Notes under the pieces: generated by a model
What the model was told of the DNA's origin: nothing
Databases searched by the model: none
The model's input: the letters and a program-made list of their open reading frames with translations, nothing else
Part shown: positions 27,901-36,512 of the stretch, piece by piece
How the letters are laid out: the number at the start of each line of letters is the position of its first letter
How positions within the stretch are numbered: position 1 is the first letter of the stretch
Program-made: the position numbers and the translations under genes
Assembly (NCBI RefSeq): GCF_000165485.1
Contig: NC_014623.1
Location: forward strand, 9,566,893 to 9,630,892
DNA length: 64,000 nt
Origin: Stigmatella aurantiaca DW4/3-1
Lineage (GTDB): Bacteria; Myxococcota; Myxococcia; Myxococcales; Myxococcaceae
Reading direction: 5' to 3'

Positions 27901-29505
27901 CTGCTTCTGGCCCCGCGCCAGCACGGCGGGGAGATCCTGCGGCTCGTCCTCGGGCTCCTTGCCCTCGCCCTCCTCCTTCGGGCCCTTGCCCTCGCGGCCC
28001 TTCGGGGGCCTTTGCCCCCCGCCGATGTCCAGCACCTTCCAGCCCACGCGCACCACCTGCGTGCCCGAGCTGTGAAAGCGATCCACCCGGGGCGAACCCG
28101 GGGCGGGCCCCACGGAGCTCACCGCCGTCACCACCGTGGTGACGGCCCAGACATGCTCGTCATGCCACGCCGCGAGCAGCCGCCGGCACACCAGCTCATA
28201 GAGCCGCTTCTCATCCGGCGGCAGCCGCTCCCCTTCAGGGGAGGTGGCGGTGGGAATGATGGCGTGGTGATCCGTCACCTTCGCGTCGTCCACGAAGCGC
28301 CGGCCCAGGGGCTTCTCCCCCGTCCCGGGCGCCAGCAACGGCTCGTACGGCGCGCGGATGGCACGCACCACCTCGGGCAGCGTCTCCGCCACCGCGGAGG
28401 ACAGATGCCGGCTCGCCGTGCGCGGATAGCTCAGCAGCTTGTGTTTCTCATACAGGTTCTGCGCCAGCTCCAACGTCCGCTGCGCGCTGAAGCCATAGAG
28501 CCGGTTCGCGTGCCGCTGCAGCTCCGTCAAGTCATAGAGCAGCGGCGGCGCCATCCGCTTCGTCTCCGAGGTGAGCGACTCGATGACGGCCGCCCCCGAG
28601 CGGACCCGCGCCATCACCTCCCCCGCCTCCACCCCATCGGCCGGCAGGCGCCGGGCCTCGCGGGCCGTCTCCGCCGTGCGGGGCCCGCCCTTCGGCTCCG
28701 CCTCGCGGAACCACGTCCCCCGGTACTGCGTCCCCGCGGGCACCCCGGCCGCCTGGGGCGCGAAGGTGGCCACCACCTCCAGGTAGTCCTCCGGGACGAA
28801 GTCGCGGATGGCCAGCTCCCGCTCCACCAGCATCGCCAAGGTAGGCGTCTGCACCCGTCCCACCGACAGCGTCTCCCCACACGCCAGCGTGTAGAGGCGC
28901 GACAGGTTCATCCCCACCAGCCAGTCCGCCCGGCTGCGCCCCTTCGCCGCGTCCGCCAGCGCGTCGTACGCGCGGCCGTCCTTGAGCGTCCGGAAGCCCT
29001 CGCGAATGGCCCCCTCCGTCAGCGACGACACCCACAGCCGCTTCACCGGCTTGCGGCACCCCGCGGCCTCGTAGATGTAGCGAAAGATGAGCTCGCCTTC
29101 GCGCCCCGCGTCCGTGGCGCACACCACCCCACTCACCTCGGGCGCGTTCACCACCGCGCGCACCACCTCGAACTGGGTCCGTGTGTTCTCGGAAACCACC
29201 AAGGGCCACGTGCTGGGCAGCATGGGCAATTGCTCCCGGTGCCAGCGCTTCCACGCGGGGTGCATCTCGTGCGGCTGCGCCAGCCCCACCAGGTGCCCGA
29301 TGGCCCACGTCACCACGTAGCCGTTGCCCCGGAACCAGCCCTCCCCCCGCTGCGTGGCCCCCAGCGCCCGGGCGATGTCCCGCGCCACCGCGGGCTTCTC
29401 GGCCACCACGGCCAGCACGGACGAAGGCCCTCGGGGCGCCACGCCACCGCCTGCCTGCCGGGTCTTCTCCTGCTCGGGTGCTGTGCCCATCTGCTCCCAC
29501 CTCAT
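24991..29505 (-). CDS. Natural fusion of DNA topoisomerase III and RecQ helicase
   Basis: One uninterrupted 1,504-residue frame. Residues 28-665 are a type IA topoisomerase of the TopB class: TOPRIM with Glu in AEKPAV (37) and TDAGREGE (131-138), active-site Tyr360 in [12 protein letters not shown] (the usual Asp/Ser after RT is Ala here), and C-terminal [13 protein letters not shown] Pro/Ala/Ser-rich linker (666-745) follows. Residues 750-1260 are RecQ: Walker A MPTGAGKS (786-793), DEAH (885-888), motif [12 protein letters not shown] (1067-1076), and a RecQ-Ct zinc site with Cys1190, 1209, 1212 and 1215. A basic linker leads to an HRDC domain (about 1430-1504). Together these give the Sgs1/BLM-Top3 pair that dissolves double Holliday junctions, in one chain. 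The start at 29505 has GGAGG just upstream; an ATG 15 bases on (29490) is equally possible. Confidence 0.92.
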   Translation of the reverse strand: MRWEQMGTAPEQEKTRQAGGGVAPRGPSSVLAVVAEKPAVARDIARALGATQRGEGWFRGNGYVVTWAIGHLVGLAQPHEMHPAWKRWHREQLPMLPSTWPLVVSENTRTQFEVVRAVVNAPEVSGVVCATDAGREGELIFRYIYEAAGCRKPVKRLWVSSLTEGAIREGFRTLKDGRAYDALADAAKGRSRADWLVGMNLSRLYTLACGETLSVGRVQTPTLAMLVERELAIRDFVPEDYLEVVATFAPQAAGVPAGTQYRGTWFREAEPKGGPRTAETAREARRLPADGVEAGEVMARVRSGAAVIESLTSETKRMAPPLLYDLTELQRHANRLYGFSAQRTLELAQNLYEKHKLLSYPRTASRHLSSAVAETLPEVVRAIRAPYEPLLAPGTGEKPLGRRFVDDAKVTDHHAIIPTATSPEGERLPPDEKRLYELVCRRLLAAWHDEHVWAVTTVVTAVSSVGPAPGSPRVDRFHSSGTQVVRVGWKVLDIGGGQRPPKGREGKGPKEEGEGKEPEDEPQDLPAVLARGQKQRVEDVEAVKKRTRPPPRLTDASLLTAMETAGRTLDEKELADAMKETGLGTPATRAAIIEVLLEREYLQRRGKSLEVTEKGIRLIQVVHPDVKTPAMTGQWEAWLQRIERGQGDLQAFLRGIEAYVIEVVGKMPAQPMPPRAEGPRPPPPSGAPASGAPPASVPAVSVAARAPLSAPRPASPSPSSPAAMRVRVEAPQGASKRSVERTPRAPTPPGELRKLLKEAFGFEDFRPYQEEVCKAATAGEDLLLVMPTGAGKSLCYQLPGLARAGTTLVVSPLIALMEDQVTRLQSLGFAAERIHSGRDRAASRQVCTDYLEGRLDFLFIAPERLGVPGFVELLARRPPALIAIDEAHCISQWGHDFRPDYRLLGARLPLLRPSPVVALTATATPDVQRDIVQQLGLRGSRGGASRTFIHGFRRTNIAIEVRELNPGQRGDAIRDVLAEPENRPAIVYASTRKHAEQLAERLAEEVPTAVYHAGMTPADRDRVQSAFLSGRLEVIVATTAFGMGIDKADVRTVVHAALPASLEGYYQELGRAGRDGKPSRAVLLHSYVDRRTHEFFHQRDYPEPSMLAKLFHAAGAGLEPKEALQARVRMDPEVFDKALEQLWIHGGLEMTPDENVRRGRPEWPAPYTAQRERKMLHLEQMGRYAEASGCRMRHLVSHFGDVQDSGKPCGLCDVCAPETCVTLRFAEPGERELQALGRILDALHERDGQATGRLHRELFGEALPRREFERLIGGMVRAGLTRLSEDSFEKDGQSISFQRLTLTPEGQRTRVIEPDLVMLPMPLEAKSAKKRRATRGKAAGARLEKPRRAGTRGPPVGHSAGSASEGRQRPVAVPWGGTRERAGAVTGRSSKALSVVREWEGMDAPPATEEDWDEEQDIGVRRGGRRQPMPLPKPSPALVEALKAWRLAEARKRRVPAFRILTDRVLGAIAAARPEDREALMAIQGVGPKLVERYGAQLLALVGR

Positions 29506-29973
29506 ACCTCCCCCTCCCCCGGCCCGCCTACCTGCCCTGTCACATCCCGCCGCGCGCGGCGAACCCCCTTCCTATCGCGGTGGGCCGACACCTCGCCCGC
29601 CTCCGCCGCCCCTTGCCCACAAGGCCGCCCGCCCTGCGGCCAGGAAGGCCTTCCACCCACCTGTGTGAAACCATTCACAGCCATTCAATCCCTCTCCTGT
29701 GAAACGCGTCACAAAAAAGCCCCTTCGGTGTGAAGGCTTTCACTGCCTCCGGCCCCTCGGGTGTGAAGCCACTCACAGGCTCCGGCCCCTCGGATGTGAA
29801 ACCTTTCACACCCCCTCAAGAGCGCTGTACACGGTGATGTTTTCATGCAACTGTTTGCATCAGCTTCCTGGGGCGGCGGCGCCATCGCCCGCCCTGGACC
29901 GCGCCTTCCGCCAGGGCGGTCAGGGGAGTGGTACCGCGCAGCCAACATGGTCTGTGCATTCAGGAGACGCGCA
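29506..29973. other. Divergent intergenic region with operator array
   Basis: The 468 bases between the divergent Top3-RecQ gene and the small gene at 29974. It holds five CRP-type palindromes (29664-29810), listed separately, placed about 160-170 bases from both start codons. No convincing coding frame or RNA gene is seen in the rest. Confidence 0.6.
29664..29810. promoter_or_regulatory. Array of five CRP-type operators
   Basis: Five 16-bp palindromes of the form TGTGA-N6-TCACA: 29664-29679, 29698-29713, 29729-29744 (last base T instead of A), 29762-29777 and 29795-29810. Four are perfect in the ten fixed positions and the first N is always A. Start-to-start spacings are 34, 31, 33 and 33 bases, close to three helical turns, so bound dimers would lie on one face of the DNA. 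A CRP/FNR-family regulator is the natural reader. The array lies midway between two divergent genes, so it may control either or both. Confidence 0.8.
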
Positions 29974-30366
29974 ATGCCGCAATCGCTTGAGCAGCACCGT
30001 TCGCAGGGGGGGAAGTTGCCAGGGGGGGTGTGCGAGCTGGTTCTGTTCGCGGACGAGGGCACGGGTGCCCCCGCGGCGAAGACGCGCTCCCGGATGTCAT
30101 GGGGGGGCAGTGAGCTGTCCATGGAAGAGACTGTCACGGCACCGGGGCTGGCTGCTTTCGGTGGGGAAAAGCGGTTGCAGCTCGCCGCCCTCGCGGCCTC
30201 GAGGGTGACGCTTTCGTTGCGCCAGGTGGTGGAGGGAAGAACGTGGCTCGCCTCGCTGCTGCGCAGCCCGGAGTCCCGTCAGGGGCCCGCGGCGCGCCGC
30301 CGGACCAGCCGCGTGCTCGCCCTTCACCCCACGCGGCTGGTGAACGTGCTGAACAAGGAGTGCTGA
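29974..30366 (+). CDS. Small protein of unknown function behind the operator array
   Basis: A 130-residue protein, MPQSLEQHRS to LVNVLNKEC, with no recognised domain, signal peptide or membrane helix. The C-terminal half is helical and basic (LAALAASRVTLSLRQVVEGR, RRRTSRVLALHPTRLV). The start was chosen because AGGAGA lies 7 bases upstream of this ATG; the frame is open back to 29845 but lacks a ribosome site there. A strong terminator follows at 30491. Its position 164 bases after the last CRP-type site suggests it is a target of that array. Confidence 0.6.
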   Translation: MPQSLEQHRSQGGKLPGGVCELVLFADEGTGAPAAKTRSRMSWGGSELSMEETVTAPGLAAFGGEKRLQLAALAASRVTLSLRQVVEGRTWLASLLRSPESRQGPAARRRTSRVLALHPTRLVNVLNKEC

Positions 30367-30490
30367 AATCCTCTCCAGGGGGGTGCCGGGGAATCCAAGG
30401 GCTCCGGTTCCCCTGGAGGAGGATGCAGTCCGCAACCTGGGTTGGATTCGGTCTCCTGAGGGGGTGAACGAACGCTGGCCCGGGTCGGTG

Positions 30491-30530
30491 AAGGGGATGC
30501 CTCTCAAGGGGCATCCCCTTTGCTTTTTTT
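30491..30530 (+). terminator. Strong Rho-independent terminator
   Basis: A perfect 11-bp stem, AAGGGGATGCC (30491-30501) with GGCATCCCCTT (30510-30520), an 8-base loop and then TGCTTTTTTT. It is oriented to end plus-strand transcription from the small gene at 29974 and abuts the stop codon of the convergent epimerase gene. Confidence 0.9.
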
Positions 30531-31670
30531 CTAGGGGCGGGCCGTGGGCGGTGTTCCGGTCTCCCCCTGCTGGTGCCAGGCGGCGAGCACCTCGCGCTCC
30601 CGCTCCGGGGGGAGGCCCGAGCGCAGCTTCGCCTGCCGCTCCGGGGGCAGCGTCCGGAACCACGCCAGCGTGTCCCGCACGGTCTCTTCCAGGGGGCGGA
30701 ACCCCAGCCCCTGGGCCCGGGCCCGGGCGTGGCTCACCCGGCTGATGCCCATGTCCGTGCTGGCGCGGGGTATCCACACGGGCATGTCCGACCAGGGGCT
30801 CACCTTCTGCGCCTCCAGGAAGGGGGAGGCTGCCCAGGTGAAGGTGGCGTTGCTCCCATGGGCCGCCTTGCACGTCTCCAGCAGCCCCCGCATGGACAGC
30901 GTCTCCGCCGGCCCCGTCGCGTTGAAGACGCCCATGGCCTGGTGTTCCACCAGGCCGATGAGGAAGGCCGCCAAATCCCTCACGTCAATGAATTGCACGG
31001 GGTCCTCGCCATCCCCCGGCGCCAGCACCTCGCCCCCCTGGGCCACGCGCACCGGCCAGTAGGTGAAGCGGTCGGTCGGGTCGTCCGGCCCCACGATGAG
31101 GCCCGGCCGGACGTTCGAGACGCGGCCCGGCAGGGCCGCCTCCGCGGCCTTCTCGCACAGGGCCTTGAGGGCGCCGTAGTGCTGGGACACATCCTCCGTC
31201 GTCTCGTCCGCCACGGTGGCCACGGGCGAGTCCTCGCCGATGCCGCCCTTGCTCGTGTCGCCGTAGACCGAGATGGAGGAAACGAACAGATAGTGGCCCA
31301 CATTGGGTGCGAGCAGCTCCGCGCTGGCCTTCACCACGCGCGGCACATACCCGGAGGTGTCGATGACGGCATCCCACTGCCGGCCCTCCAGGGCCTGGAG
31401 CTTGCCGTCGCGATCGCCCTGGAGCTTCTCCACCTGGGGGAAGAGCCCAGGCCGGGTCTTGCCCCGGTTGAAGAGGGTGAGGGTATGGCCCCGGGACAAG
31501 GCCCGCTCCACCAGCGCGGGCCCCAGGAAGGCCGTCCCTCCCAGAATGAGGATCTTCTTCTTCACGGGGGGAGACTCCCTTTCCGCGGTCTTCGTCGAAG
31601 CACAGCCCATCGCCCAGAGCGAGCCGAGCGCGGCCGCCCCCTTCATCAATCTTCTGCGGGTCAGACTCAT
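30531..31670 (-). CDS. NAD-dependent epimerase/dehydratase-like lipoprotein with Tat-type signal
   Basis: A 379-residue extended-SDR protein. The N-terminus MSLTRRRLMKGAAALGSLWAMGCAS combines a twin-arginine motif with a lipobox (MGC, Cys23), so it is probably exported folded with its cofactor and lipid-anchored. The Rossmann motif GGTAFLG (44-50), the SSISVYG strand and the YGALK catalytic pair (Tyr165, Lys169) are present. It resembles isoflavone-reductase/epimerase-type proteins. An extracytoplasmic NAD-dependent SDR is unusual. The substrate is unknown. The start was placed at the Tat motif; the upstream open frame has no homology and would overlap the transporter gene. Confidence 0.82.
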   Translation of the reverse strand: MSLTRRRLMKGAAALGSLWAMGCASTKTAERESPPVKKKILILGGTAFLGPALVERALSRGHTLTLFNRGKTRPGLFPQVEKLQGDRDGKLQALEGRQWDAVIDTSGYVPRVVKASAELLAPNVGHYLFVSSISVYGDTSKGGIGEDSPVATVADETTEDVSQHYGALKALCEKAAEAALPGRVSNVRPGLIVGPDDPTDRFTYWPVRVAQGGEVLAPGDGEDPVQFIDVRDLAAFLIGLVEHQAMGVFNATGPAETLSMRGLLETCKAAHGSNATFTWAASPFLEAQKVSPWSDMPVWIPRASTDMGISRVSHARARAQGLGFRPLEETVRDTLAWFRTLPPERQAKLRSGLPPEREREVLAAWHQQGETGTPPTARP

Positions 31671-31705
31671 GTCCGTGTTGTCCTCCGGAAAGGGCGCCTC
31701 AGGCC

Positions 31706-32989
31706 TCAGAGGGCCTGGGCATCCGTGGAAAGGGCGGCGGGCGCCTGGGTGCGCTCGCGGACGCGGGGGTGCCGGGCCAGGAACAGCGAGACCGCCAGCC
31801 ACAGCGCGGCGACGGGGGCAGAGGCCAGGAGCAGTCCGGCGGCCCCCAACCCCAGCACGCGGAGCCCGTCTCCGGCCCAGGTCGCCAGCGTGTCACCGCC
31901 CCGGTACACCACCGTGTCGATGACGCTCTTGGCCTTGTACTTCTCCTCGCGCCCCACCGTGGTGAAGAGCAGCTCCCGGCACGGGCGCTCCAGGGCGTAG
32001 TGCGCCGCCCCCCGCAGCGAGCGGACCCCGATGAACAGCCACACCGAGGGCAGCACCGCCAGCCCCACGAACCCCAGCAAGGTGAGCACCGGGGTAACCG
32101 CCAGCGCCACCACCAGCCCCAGCTTCGACAGGAGGCGCGCCGTGACAAAGGCCTGAAGCCCCAGCGTGGCGGCCTGCACCCACAAGTCGATGCTGGCGAA
32201 CGCCGCGGTGCGCTCGGCCTCGCCCAGGGCCACCGTGTCCACGAGCTGCACCTGCAAGAGGTACAGGAAGGTGGAGGTGACGGTGTAGAAGACCGTCTGG
32301 AACCCCAGCGCCAAGAGGAACGGCGAGGTGGCCAGCAACCGCAGCCCCGCGAGGATGCCGCCCCCCACCGGCCCCTCCTCGGGGGGCGTGGCGTGGACAT
32401 CGTGGGCCCAGCGCGAGAGCCGCTGGACGCACCGCACGCTCACCTCCAGCAGCACCAGCGCCACCAGGATGAGGTTCACGGGCCCCACGGGCACGGCCAG
32501 CATGCGCACCAGCAGCAGCCCGGCGATGACGCCCGCGGTGCCCCCCGCGGAGATGAGGCCAAAGAGGCGCCGGGCCTGCTCGCTGGCGAACAGGTCCGCC
32601 ATGAAGCTCCAGAAAATGGAGACGACGAAGAGGTTGTAGACGCTGACCCAGACATAGAAGGTGCGCGCCACCAGCTCGCGCGACACGTCCAGCTTCAGCA
32701 GCACGAAGAAGCCCAGCAACTGCACCAGGAAGAGCCGGTAGATGAACGGAATGACGCGCTTGCGGGGCCAGCGCGCCACCAGCGCCGAGAAGACAGGCAC
32801 GGCGATCAACATCACCCCGAAGGTGGCGGTGAACAGCCACTTCAGCTGCTTCACCCCGCCGGCCGTCCCCATCGCGTCGCGCAGCGGCTTGAGGATGAAG
32901 TAGCCGCTCATCAGCGTGAAGAAATAGAGGAAGGACCAGAGCACCGCCCCCACCTCTTCATCCTTCACATCCACGAATCGTCTGAGCAT
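31706..32989 (-). CDS. MFS-type carrier related to NTP/NDP exchangers
   Basis: A 427-residue membrane protein with 10-12 hydrophobic segments. The start MLRRFVDVKDEEVGAVLWSFLYFFTLMSGYFILKPLRDAMG is typical of the Npt1/Npt2-like NTP/NDP exchange transporter group of free-living bacteria. Later hallmarks are FWSFMADLFASEQARRLFGLISAGGTAG and RELLFTTVGREEKYKAKSVIDTVVYRGGD. In free-living bacteria the substrate is not established. It lies just upstream of the epimerase gene on the same strand with a gap of 35 bases, so the two may be co-transcribed. Confidence 0.82.
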   Translation of the reverse strand: MLRRFVDVKDEEVGAVLWSFLYFFTLMSGYFILKPLRDAMGTAGGVKQLKWLFTATFGVMLIAVPVFSALVARWPRKRVIPFIYRLFLVQLLGFFVLLKLDVSRELVARTFYVWVSVYNLFVVSIFWSFMADLFASEQARRLFGLISAGGTAGVIAGLLLVRMLAVPVGPVNLILVALVLLEVSVRCVQRLSRWAHDVHATPPEEGPVGGGILAGLRLLATSPFLLALGFQTVFYTVTSTFLYLLQVQLVDTVALGEAERTAAFASIDLWVQAATLGLQAFVTARLLSKLGLVVALAVTPVLTLLGFVGLAVLPSVWLFIGVRSLRGAAHYALERPCRELLFTTVGREEKYKAKSVIDTVVYRGGDTLATWAGDGLRVLGLGAAGLLLASAPVAALWLAVSLFLARHPRVRERTQAPAALSTDAQAL

Positions 32990-33085
32990 GGGTGACGGTC
33001 GCGCCCCTCACGGCAACGGCTCGCCCTTCCGCCCGGGCGTGCCGCCCTCAACCTCGCGGCGCGGCGCCTATTCCCATCCGCCGGC

Positions 33086-34378
33086 TCAGCCCCCGGCCAG
33101 CACTGCCCGCAGGGCGGCCTCCACCCGGGGCAGCGCCTCCTGGATCTCCGCCACCGACGTGGCCCCCACCGAGAGCCGGAACCAGCCCGTGTCCTCCATC
33201 AGCCCGAACGCCTGGAAGGGCACCACCGCGAAGCTCGCCTGATCCAGCAGCAGCTTGCGGATCTCGTCATTGCCCTTCAGCCCCGCCTTGCCCACCAGAT
33301 CGAAGCGCACCGAGAGGTAGATGGCTCCCTGCGGCGCGATGGCCTCCACCGGCAGCCCCGCCGCGCGCATCCGCGTGAAGCCCTGGTGCAGCGCCTCCAG
33401 CCGCTCGTCCACCTGGCGCCGCATCGACTCCAGGAAGGCGGTGTTGGAGCCCACCGCGTCCAGGTAGCGCGCCGTCGCCACCTGCTCCGCCTTGGGCGCC
33501 CATGCCCCCACGTGCCCCAGCACATCCCGCATCCGCGCGATGAGGGCCGGCGGCCCCACCCCCCAGCCCACCCGCACCCCCGTGGCCGCGAAGGCCTTGG
33601 AGATGCCATCCACGAAGACCGTGTAGTGCGCCATCTCTGGCACCACCTCCACCGGCGTCACGTGCTTCACCCGGCCGAAGCTCAGCGTCCAGTAGATGTG
33701 GTCATACATCAGGATGAGCGGCCGCTCGCCCCGTCCCTGGCGCGCCCGGTTCTCCGCGACGATCTGCTCGCAGATGGCCTTGAGCGCCGCCGGATCAATC
33801 ATCGTCCCCGTGGGGTTGAGCGGGCTGCTCAGGCACAGCAGCCGCGCGCCTGGCAGGTGCGGCGTCAGCTGCTCCACCGTGGGCATGAAGCCATGGGCGG
33901 CGTCCGTGATGACCACCGTCTCCTTCGCCCCCATCATGTGGACGTAGTGGTTGTTGTTCCACGAGGGCACCGGGTAGATGACCCGGTCCCCCGCATCCAG
34001 CACCGTGCGGTACGTGCCGTAGATGATGGGCCGCGCGCCGCCGGTGATGACGATCCCCTCCACCGGGTACTTCAGCCCCAGGCTCCGCTCGTAAAAGCGC
34101 TGCACGCTCAGGCGCAATTCCAGCACCCCGTCCGAGGGCGGGTAGTTCGTCTCTCCCGCCTGGAGGGCCGCGGAGATGCCCTCGCCCAGCGCCGTGGGGA
34201 TGGGGAACTCGCGCGGGCTGAAGTCTCCCACGGTCAGGTTGCACACCTTTCGCCCCTGCGCCGTGAGCTCGCGAATCTCCGCCGCGATGCGGAGGATGTC
34301 GCTGCCCTTGAGGCCGCGCGCCATGGTGCCAACGTGGGTGTCTTCCCGCTTGGGAAGAGAGGTCAGATCGAGGGCCAT
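33086..34378 (-). CDS. Pyridoxal-phosphate aminotransferase (class I/II)
   Basis: A 430-residue fold-type I aminotransferase. Visible are the N-terminal helix and GETNYPPSDGVLELR, the cofactor-binding DGxxP equivalents, SSPLNPTGT with Asn188, MYDHIYW with Asp226 and Tyr229, and the Schiff-base Lys261 in DGISKAFAATGVRVGWG. The C-terminus carries the carboxylate-binding Arg in GWFRLSVGATS. The amino-acid donor is not clear from sequence. The start was set at MALDLTSLPK; an ATG at 34435, with GGGAAGG 6 bases upstream, is a real alternative and would add 19 residues. Confidence 0.88.
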   Translation of the reverse strand: MALDLTSLPKREDTHVGTMARGLKGSDILRIAAEIRELTAQGRKVCNLTVGDFSPREFPIPTALGEGISAALQAGETNYPPSDGVLELRLSVQRFYERSLGLKYPVEGIVITGGARPIIYGTYRTVLDAGDRVIYPVPSWNNNHYVHMMGAKETVVITDAAHGFMPTVEQLTPHLPGARLLCLSSPLNPTGTMIDPAALKAICEQIVAENRARQGRGERPLILMYDHIYWTLSFGRVKHVTPVEVVPEMAHYTVFVDGISKAFAATGVRVGWGVGPPALIARMRDVLGHVGAWAPKAEQVATARYLDAVGSNTAFLESMRRQVDERLEALHQGFTRMRAAGLPVEAIAPQGAIYLSVRFDLVGKAGLKGNDEIRKLLLDQASFAVVPFQAFGLMEDTGWFRLSVGATSVAEIQEALPRVEAALRAVLAGG

Positions 34379-34761
34379 CGAGATGTCGCTCCGGTCGGCG
34401 CCCGGCTCCGCTGCCTGCTCGGGCGGCGCGACCATACACGCCTTCCCAACATCCAAAGTGATTTGAGAAGCGTAGAACTCGCCTTGAAGGGCAACATGCC
34501 AACCCGCCTTCCAGGACACAAAGGGACGTCAGGTGTGACCCACCTGTCCTCCAAAGCGTCGCCCTTTCGGACAGGCAGGCCCCTCTCGCCCTTTATGTAG
34601 TCAGGGATGAGAGAAAGCTGTTTTCCCAAGAAAATAAGCGAAATAGGACTCTGTTCATAAACCAGATAAACGCCAGCACCGGAGGGGCTTGTCCCTTGCA
34701 GGTGCCTTCCCCCAGCGCACCGGGTCCACCCCTTCGTTCCCTCTCCCCGCGAGGTCCCCCC
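34379..34761. other. Divergent intergenic region
   Basis: About 380 bases between the aminotransferase and the DUF1028 gene (about 326 if the aminotransferase starts at 34435). The middle (34590-34690) is distinctly AT-richer than the surroundings and probably holds promoters. No palindromic operator, RNA gene or coding frame was recognised. Confidence 0.5.
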
Positions 34762-35760
34762 ATGACACCCGAATCTCGATGCTCCGTGCTGTTGGCCCTC
34801 TTGCTCTCGGCGGCGGCCTCCGCCCAGTCCGAGCCCGAGGCCGCGCTCAACCCCGACGTGCTCGGCACCCGTTCCATCGTGGCGTGCGACGTGGCGGCCC
34901 AGGCGTGTGGCGTGGCCGTGATCTCGTTTCCCGTCACCTCCTCGATGGTGCCCTACGGCAAGCCTGGCCTCGCGCTGGCCAACCAAATGCTGCCCTCGGT
35001 GGAGCTCGCCCACGACATCATCGCGCGCATCGACTCGGGACAGCACCCGCAGCAGGCCCTCACCGCCGCGCTCGCGCCGCCGGGGACCGATCCGCAGAAC
35101 CGGCAGATCGGCGTGGCGATCATCCGCAACAACGCGGTGCAGGTAGGCCAGTACACGGGCCAGGCCAGTTGGACGGAGCGGTGCTCGCTGCTGGGCAGCA
35201 CCTACGCGATTCAGGCGGCGGGGCAGACGAGCGCCGCGGTATGCCAGGCCATGGCGACGGGATTCGAGCGCGCGCGCGGCAGCCTCGCGTTGCGGCTCTT
35301 GGAGTCGCTCAAGGCGGGCGCCGCGGTCGGCCAGGATGCGCGCGGCGAGCGCTCGGGCACCGTGCGCGTCTGGGCCCCCTCCTCGCAGACGGATGGCTTC
35401 ACCTACTACATCGCCGACGCCTCGGTGGCCGGCAAGCGGGACGCGCTCCTGCTGCTGGAGTCCGAGCTGTACCGGTACCTGGGGCAGATGGCCCGTGAGT
35501 CGCCCGCGAACCGGGTGGAGCTGGATCCCTGGACCGTCATGAGCCTGAAGTGGGCGCTCAAGGAGACGCGGTACTACCGCGGCCCGGTGGACTTCCAGTG
35601 GACGACCGAGGCCGATCAGGCCCTGAAGGCCTACCAGACCGCCAACGTGCTCTTCCCCCGGGACACCATCCGGTCCAGTGGAAAAGTCTACATCGACTGG
35701 GCCCTCGTGCAGTTCATCCTGCGCGCGCAGGATGGCTCGGTGCAGTCCGCGGCCCGGTAA
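34762..35760 (+). CDS. Secreted DUF1028 (Ntn-hydrolase-like) protein
   Basis: A 332-residue protein with a signal peptide (MTPESRCSVLLALLLSAAASA). The mature part starts like DUF1028: TRSIVACDVAAQACGVAVISFPV, then PYGKPGLALANQMLPSVELAHDII and the QIGVAIIRNNAVQVGQYTG segment. The family resembles the Ntn-hydrolase fold, but its enzyme activity is not established. The last 80 residues (LGQMARESPANRVELDPWTVMSL onward) look like a peptidoglycan-binding-type helical domain. The ATG has GAGG 8 bases upstream. It is followed by a lipoprotein gene on the same strand, 79 bases away. Confidence 0.8.
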   Translation: MTPESRCSVLLALLLSAAASAQSEPEAALNPDVLGTRSIVACDVAAQACGVAVISFPVTSSMVPYGKPGLALANQMLPSVELAHDIIARIDSGQHPQQALTAALAPPGTDPQNRQIGVAIIRNNAVQVGQYTGQASWTERCSLLGSTYAIQAAGQTSAAVCQAMATGFERARGSLALRLLESLKAGAAVGQDARGERSGTVRVWAPSSQTDGFTYYIADASVAGKRDALLLLESELYRYLGQMARESPANRVELDPWTVMSLKWALKETRYYRGPVDFQWTTEADQALKAYQTANVLFPRDTIRSSGKVYIDWALVQFILRAQDGSVQSAAR

Positions 35761-35839
35761 ACCTGGGCTGGCACCCGGTGTTCGCTCGTGCGAGAGGGGA
35801 CACCGGCCCGGGGCTCCGGGCCTCCTGGGAGGGTGACGG

Positions 35840-36505
35840 ATGACGCAGTGGAAAGCCGTTGGACGTGGGATGAGCGCCCTGTGGCTGATGGGCGTGCTGG
35901 TGGCCGCCGGGTGCACGAAGAAGGAAGAGTCTCCCCCCCCTCCTCCTCCTCCCCCCGTGGCCGCCCCAACGCCCGCGCCGCCCCCGCCTCCCGCCGAGCC
36001 CGCCGCCCCGCCGGCGGCCCCCGCGGCGGCCGCCCCCGCTCCTACCGAAGCGCCCCCCGAGCCCCAGGGCCGGGAGTGGGGCACGGACCGCCTGGCGGTG
36101 CAGTACACCCCATCCGCGACCGTGACGCTGCGCTCGGTGCGCACCGGGCGCAACGAGGGCTTTGACCGGGTGGTGTTCGAGTTCGACGGTCCCGAGCTCC
36201 CCGGCTACCGCGTCGAGTTCGTGGAGAAGCCCGTCATCAAATGCGGCTCGGGAGACCCCACCGAGTTGCAGGGCCAAGGCGCCCTCCAGGTGAGTCTCTC
36301 CCCCGCCCAGGCCCACGAGGGCGGCCAGGTGACAGTGGCCGAGCGCGAGCGCAAGCTCGCACTGCCCTCCCTCCAGGCCCTGAAGCTCATCTGTGATTTC
36401 GAGGCCGAGGTGATCTGGGTGCTCGGCACGCCCCAGGCCCGGCAGCCCTACCGCGTGCTGGAGCTGCGCGAGCCCACCCGCCTCGTGGTGGACGTGCGGC
36501 ACTGA
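35840..36505 (+). CDS. Lipoprotein with Pro-rich stalk and AMIN-like domain
   Basis: A 221-residue protein with a lipobox (LVAAGC, Cys25), a stalk of about 45 residues of Pro/Ala, and a C-terminal domain with YTPSATVTLRSVRTGRNEGFDRVVFEFDG and ending RVLELREPTRLVVDVRH, the pattern of AMIN-like domains. Such domains bind cell-wall or polymer surfaces. The stalk would hold the domain away from the membrane through the periplasm. GGGAGGGTGACGG precedes the ATG. It converges with malQ. Confidence 0.85.
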   Translation: MTQWKAVGRGMSALWLMGVLVAAGCTKKEESPPPPPPPPVAAPTPAPPPPPAEPAAPPAAPAAAAPAPTEAPPEPQGREWGTDRLAVQYTPSATVTLRSVRTGRNEGFDRVVFEFDGPELPGYRVEFVEKPVIKCGSGDPTELQGQGALQVSLSPAQAHEGGQVTVAERERKLALPSLQALKLICDFEAEVIWVLGTPQARQPYRVLELREPTRLVVDVRH

Positions 36506-36512
36506 GCGCCCC

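Noticed and set aside
29664-29810. Possible CRISPR array (regular repeats at about 33 bases)
   Set aside because: The repeats are 16-bp dyads with variable centres and the intervening 15-18 bases are too short for spacers; the pattern fits CRP-type operators.
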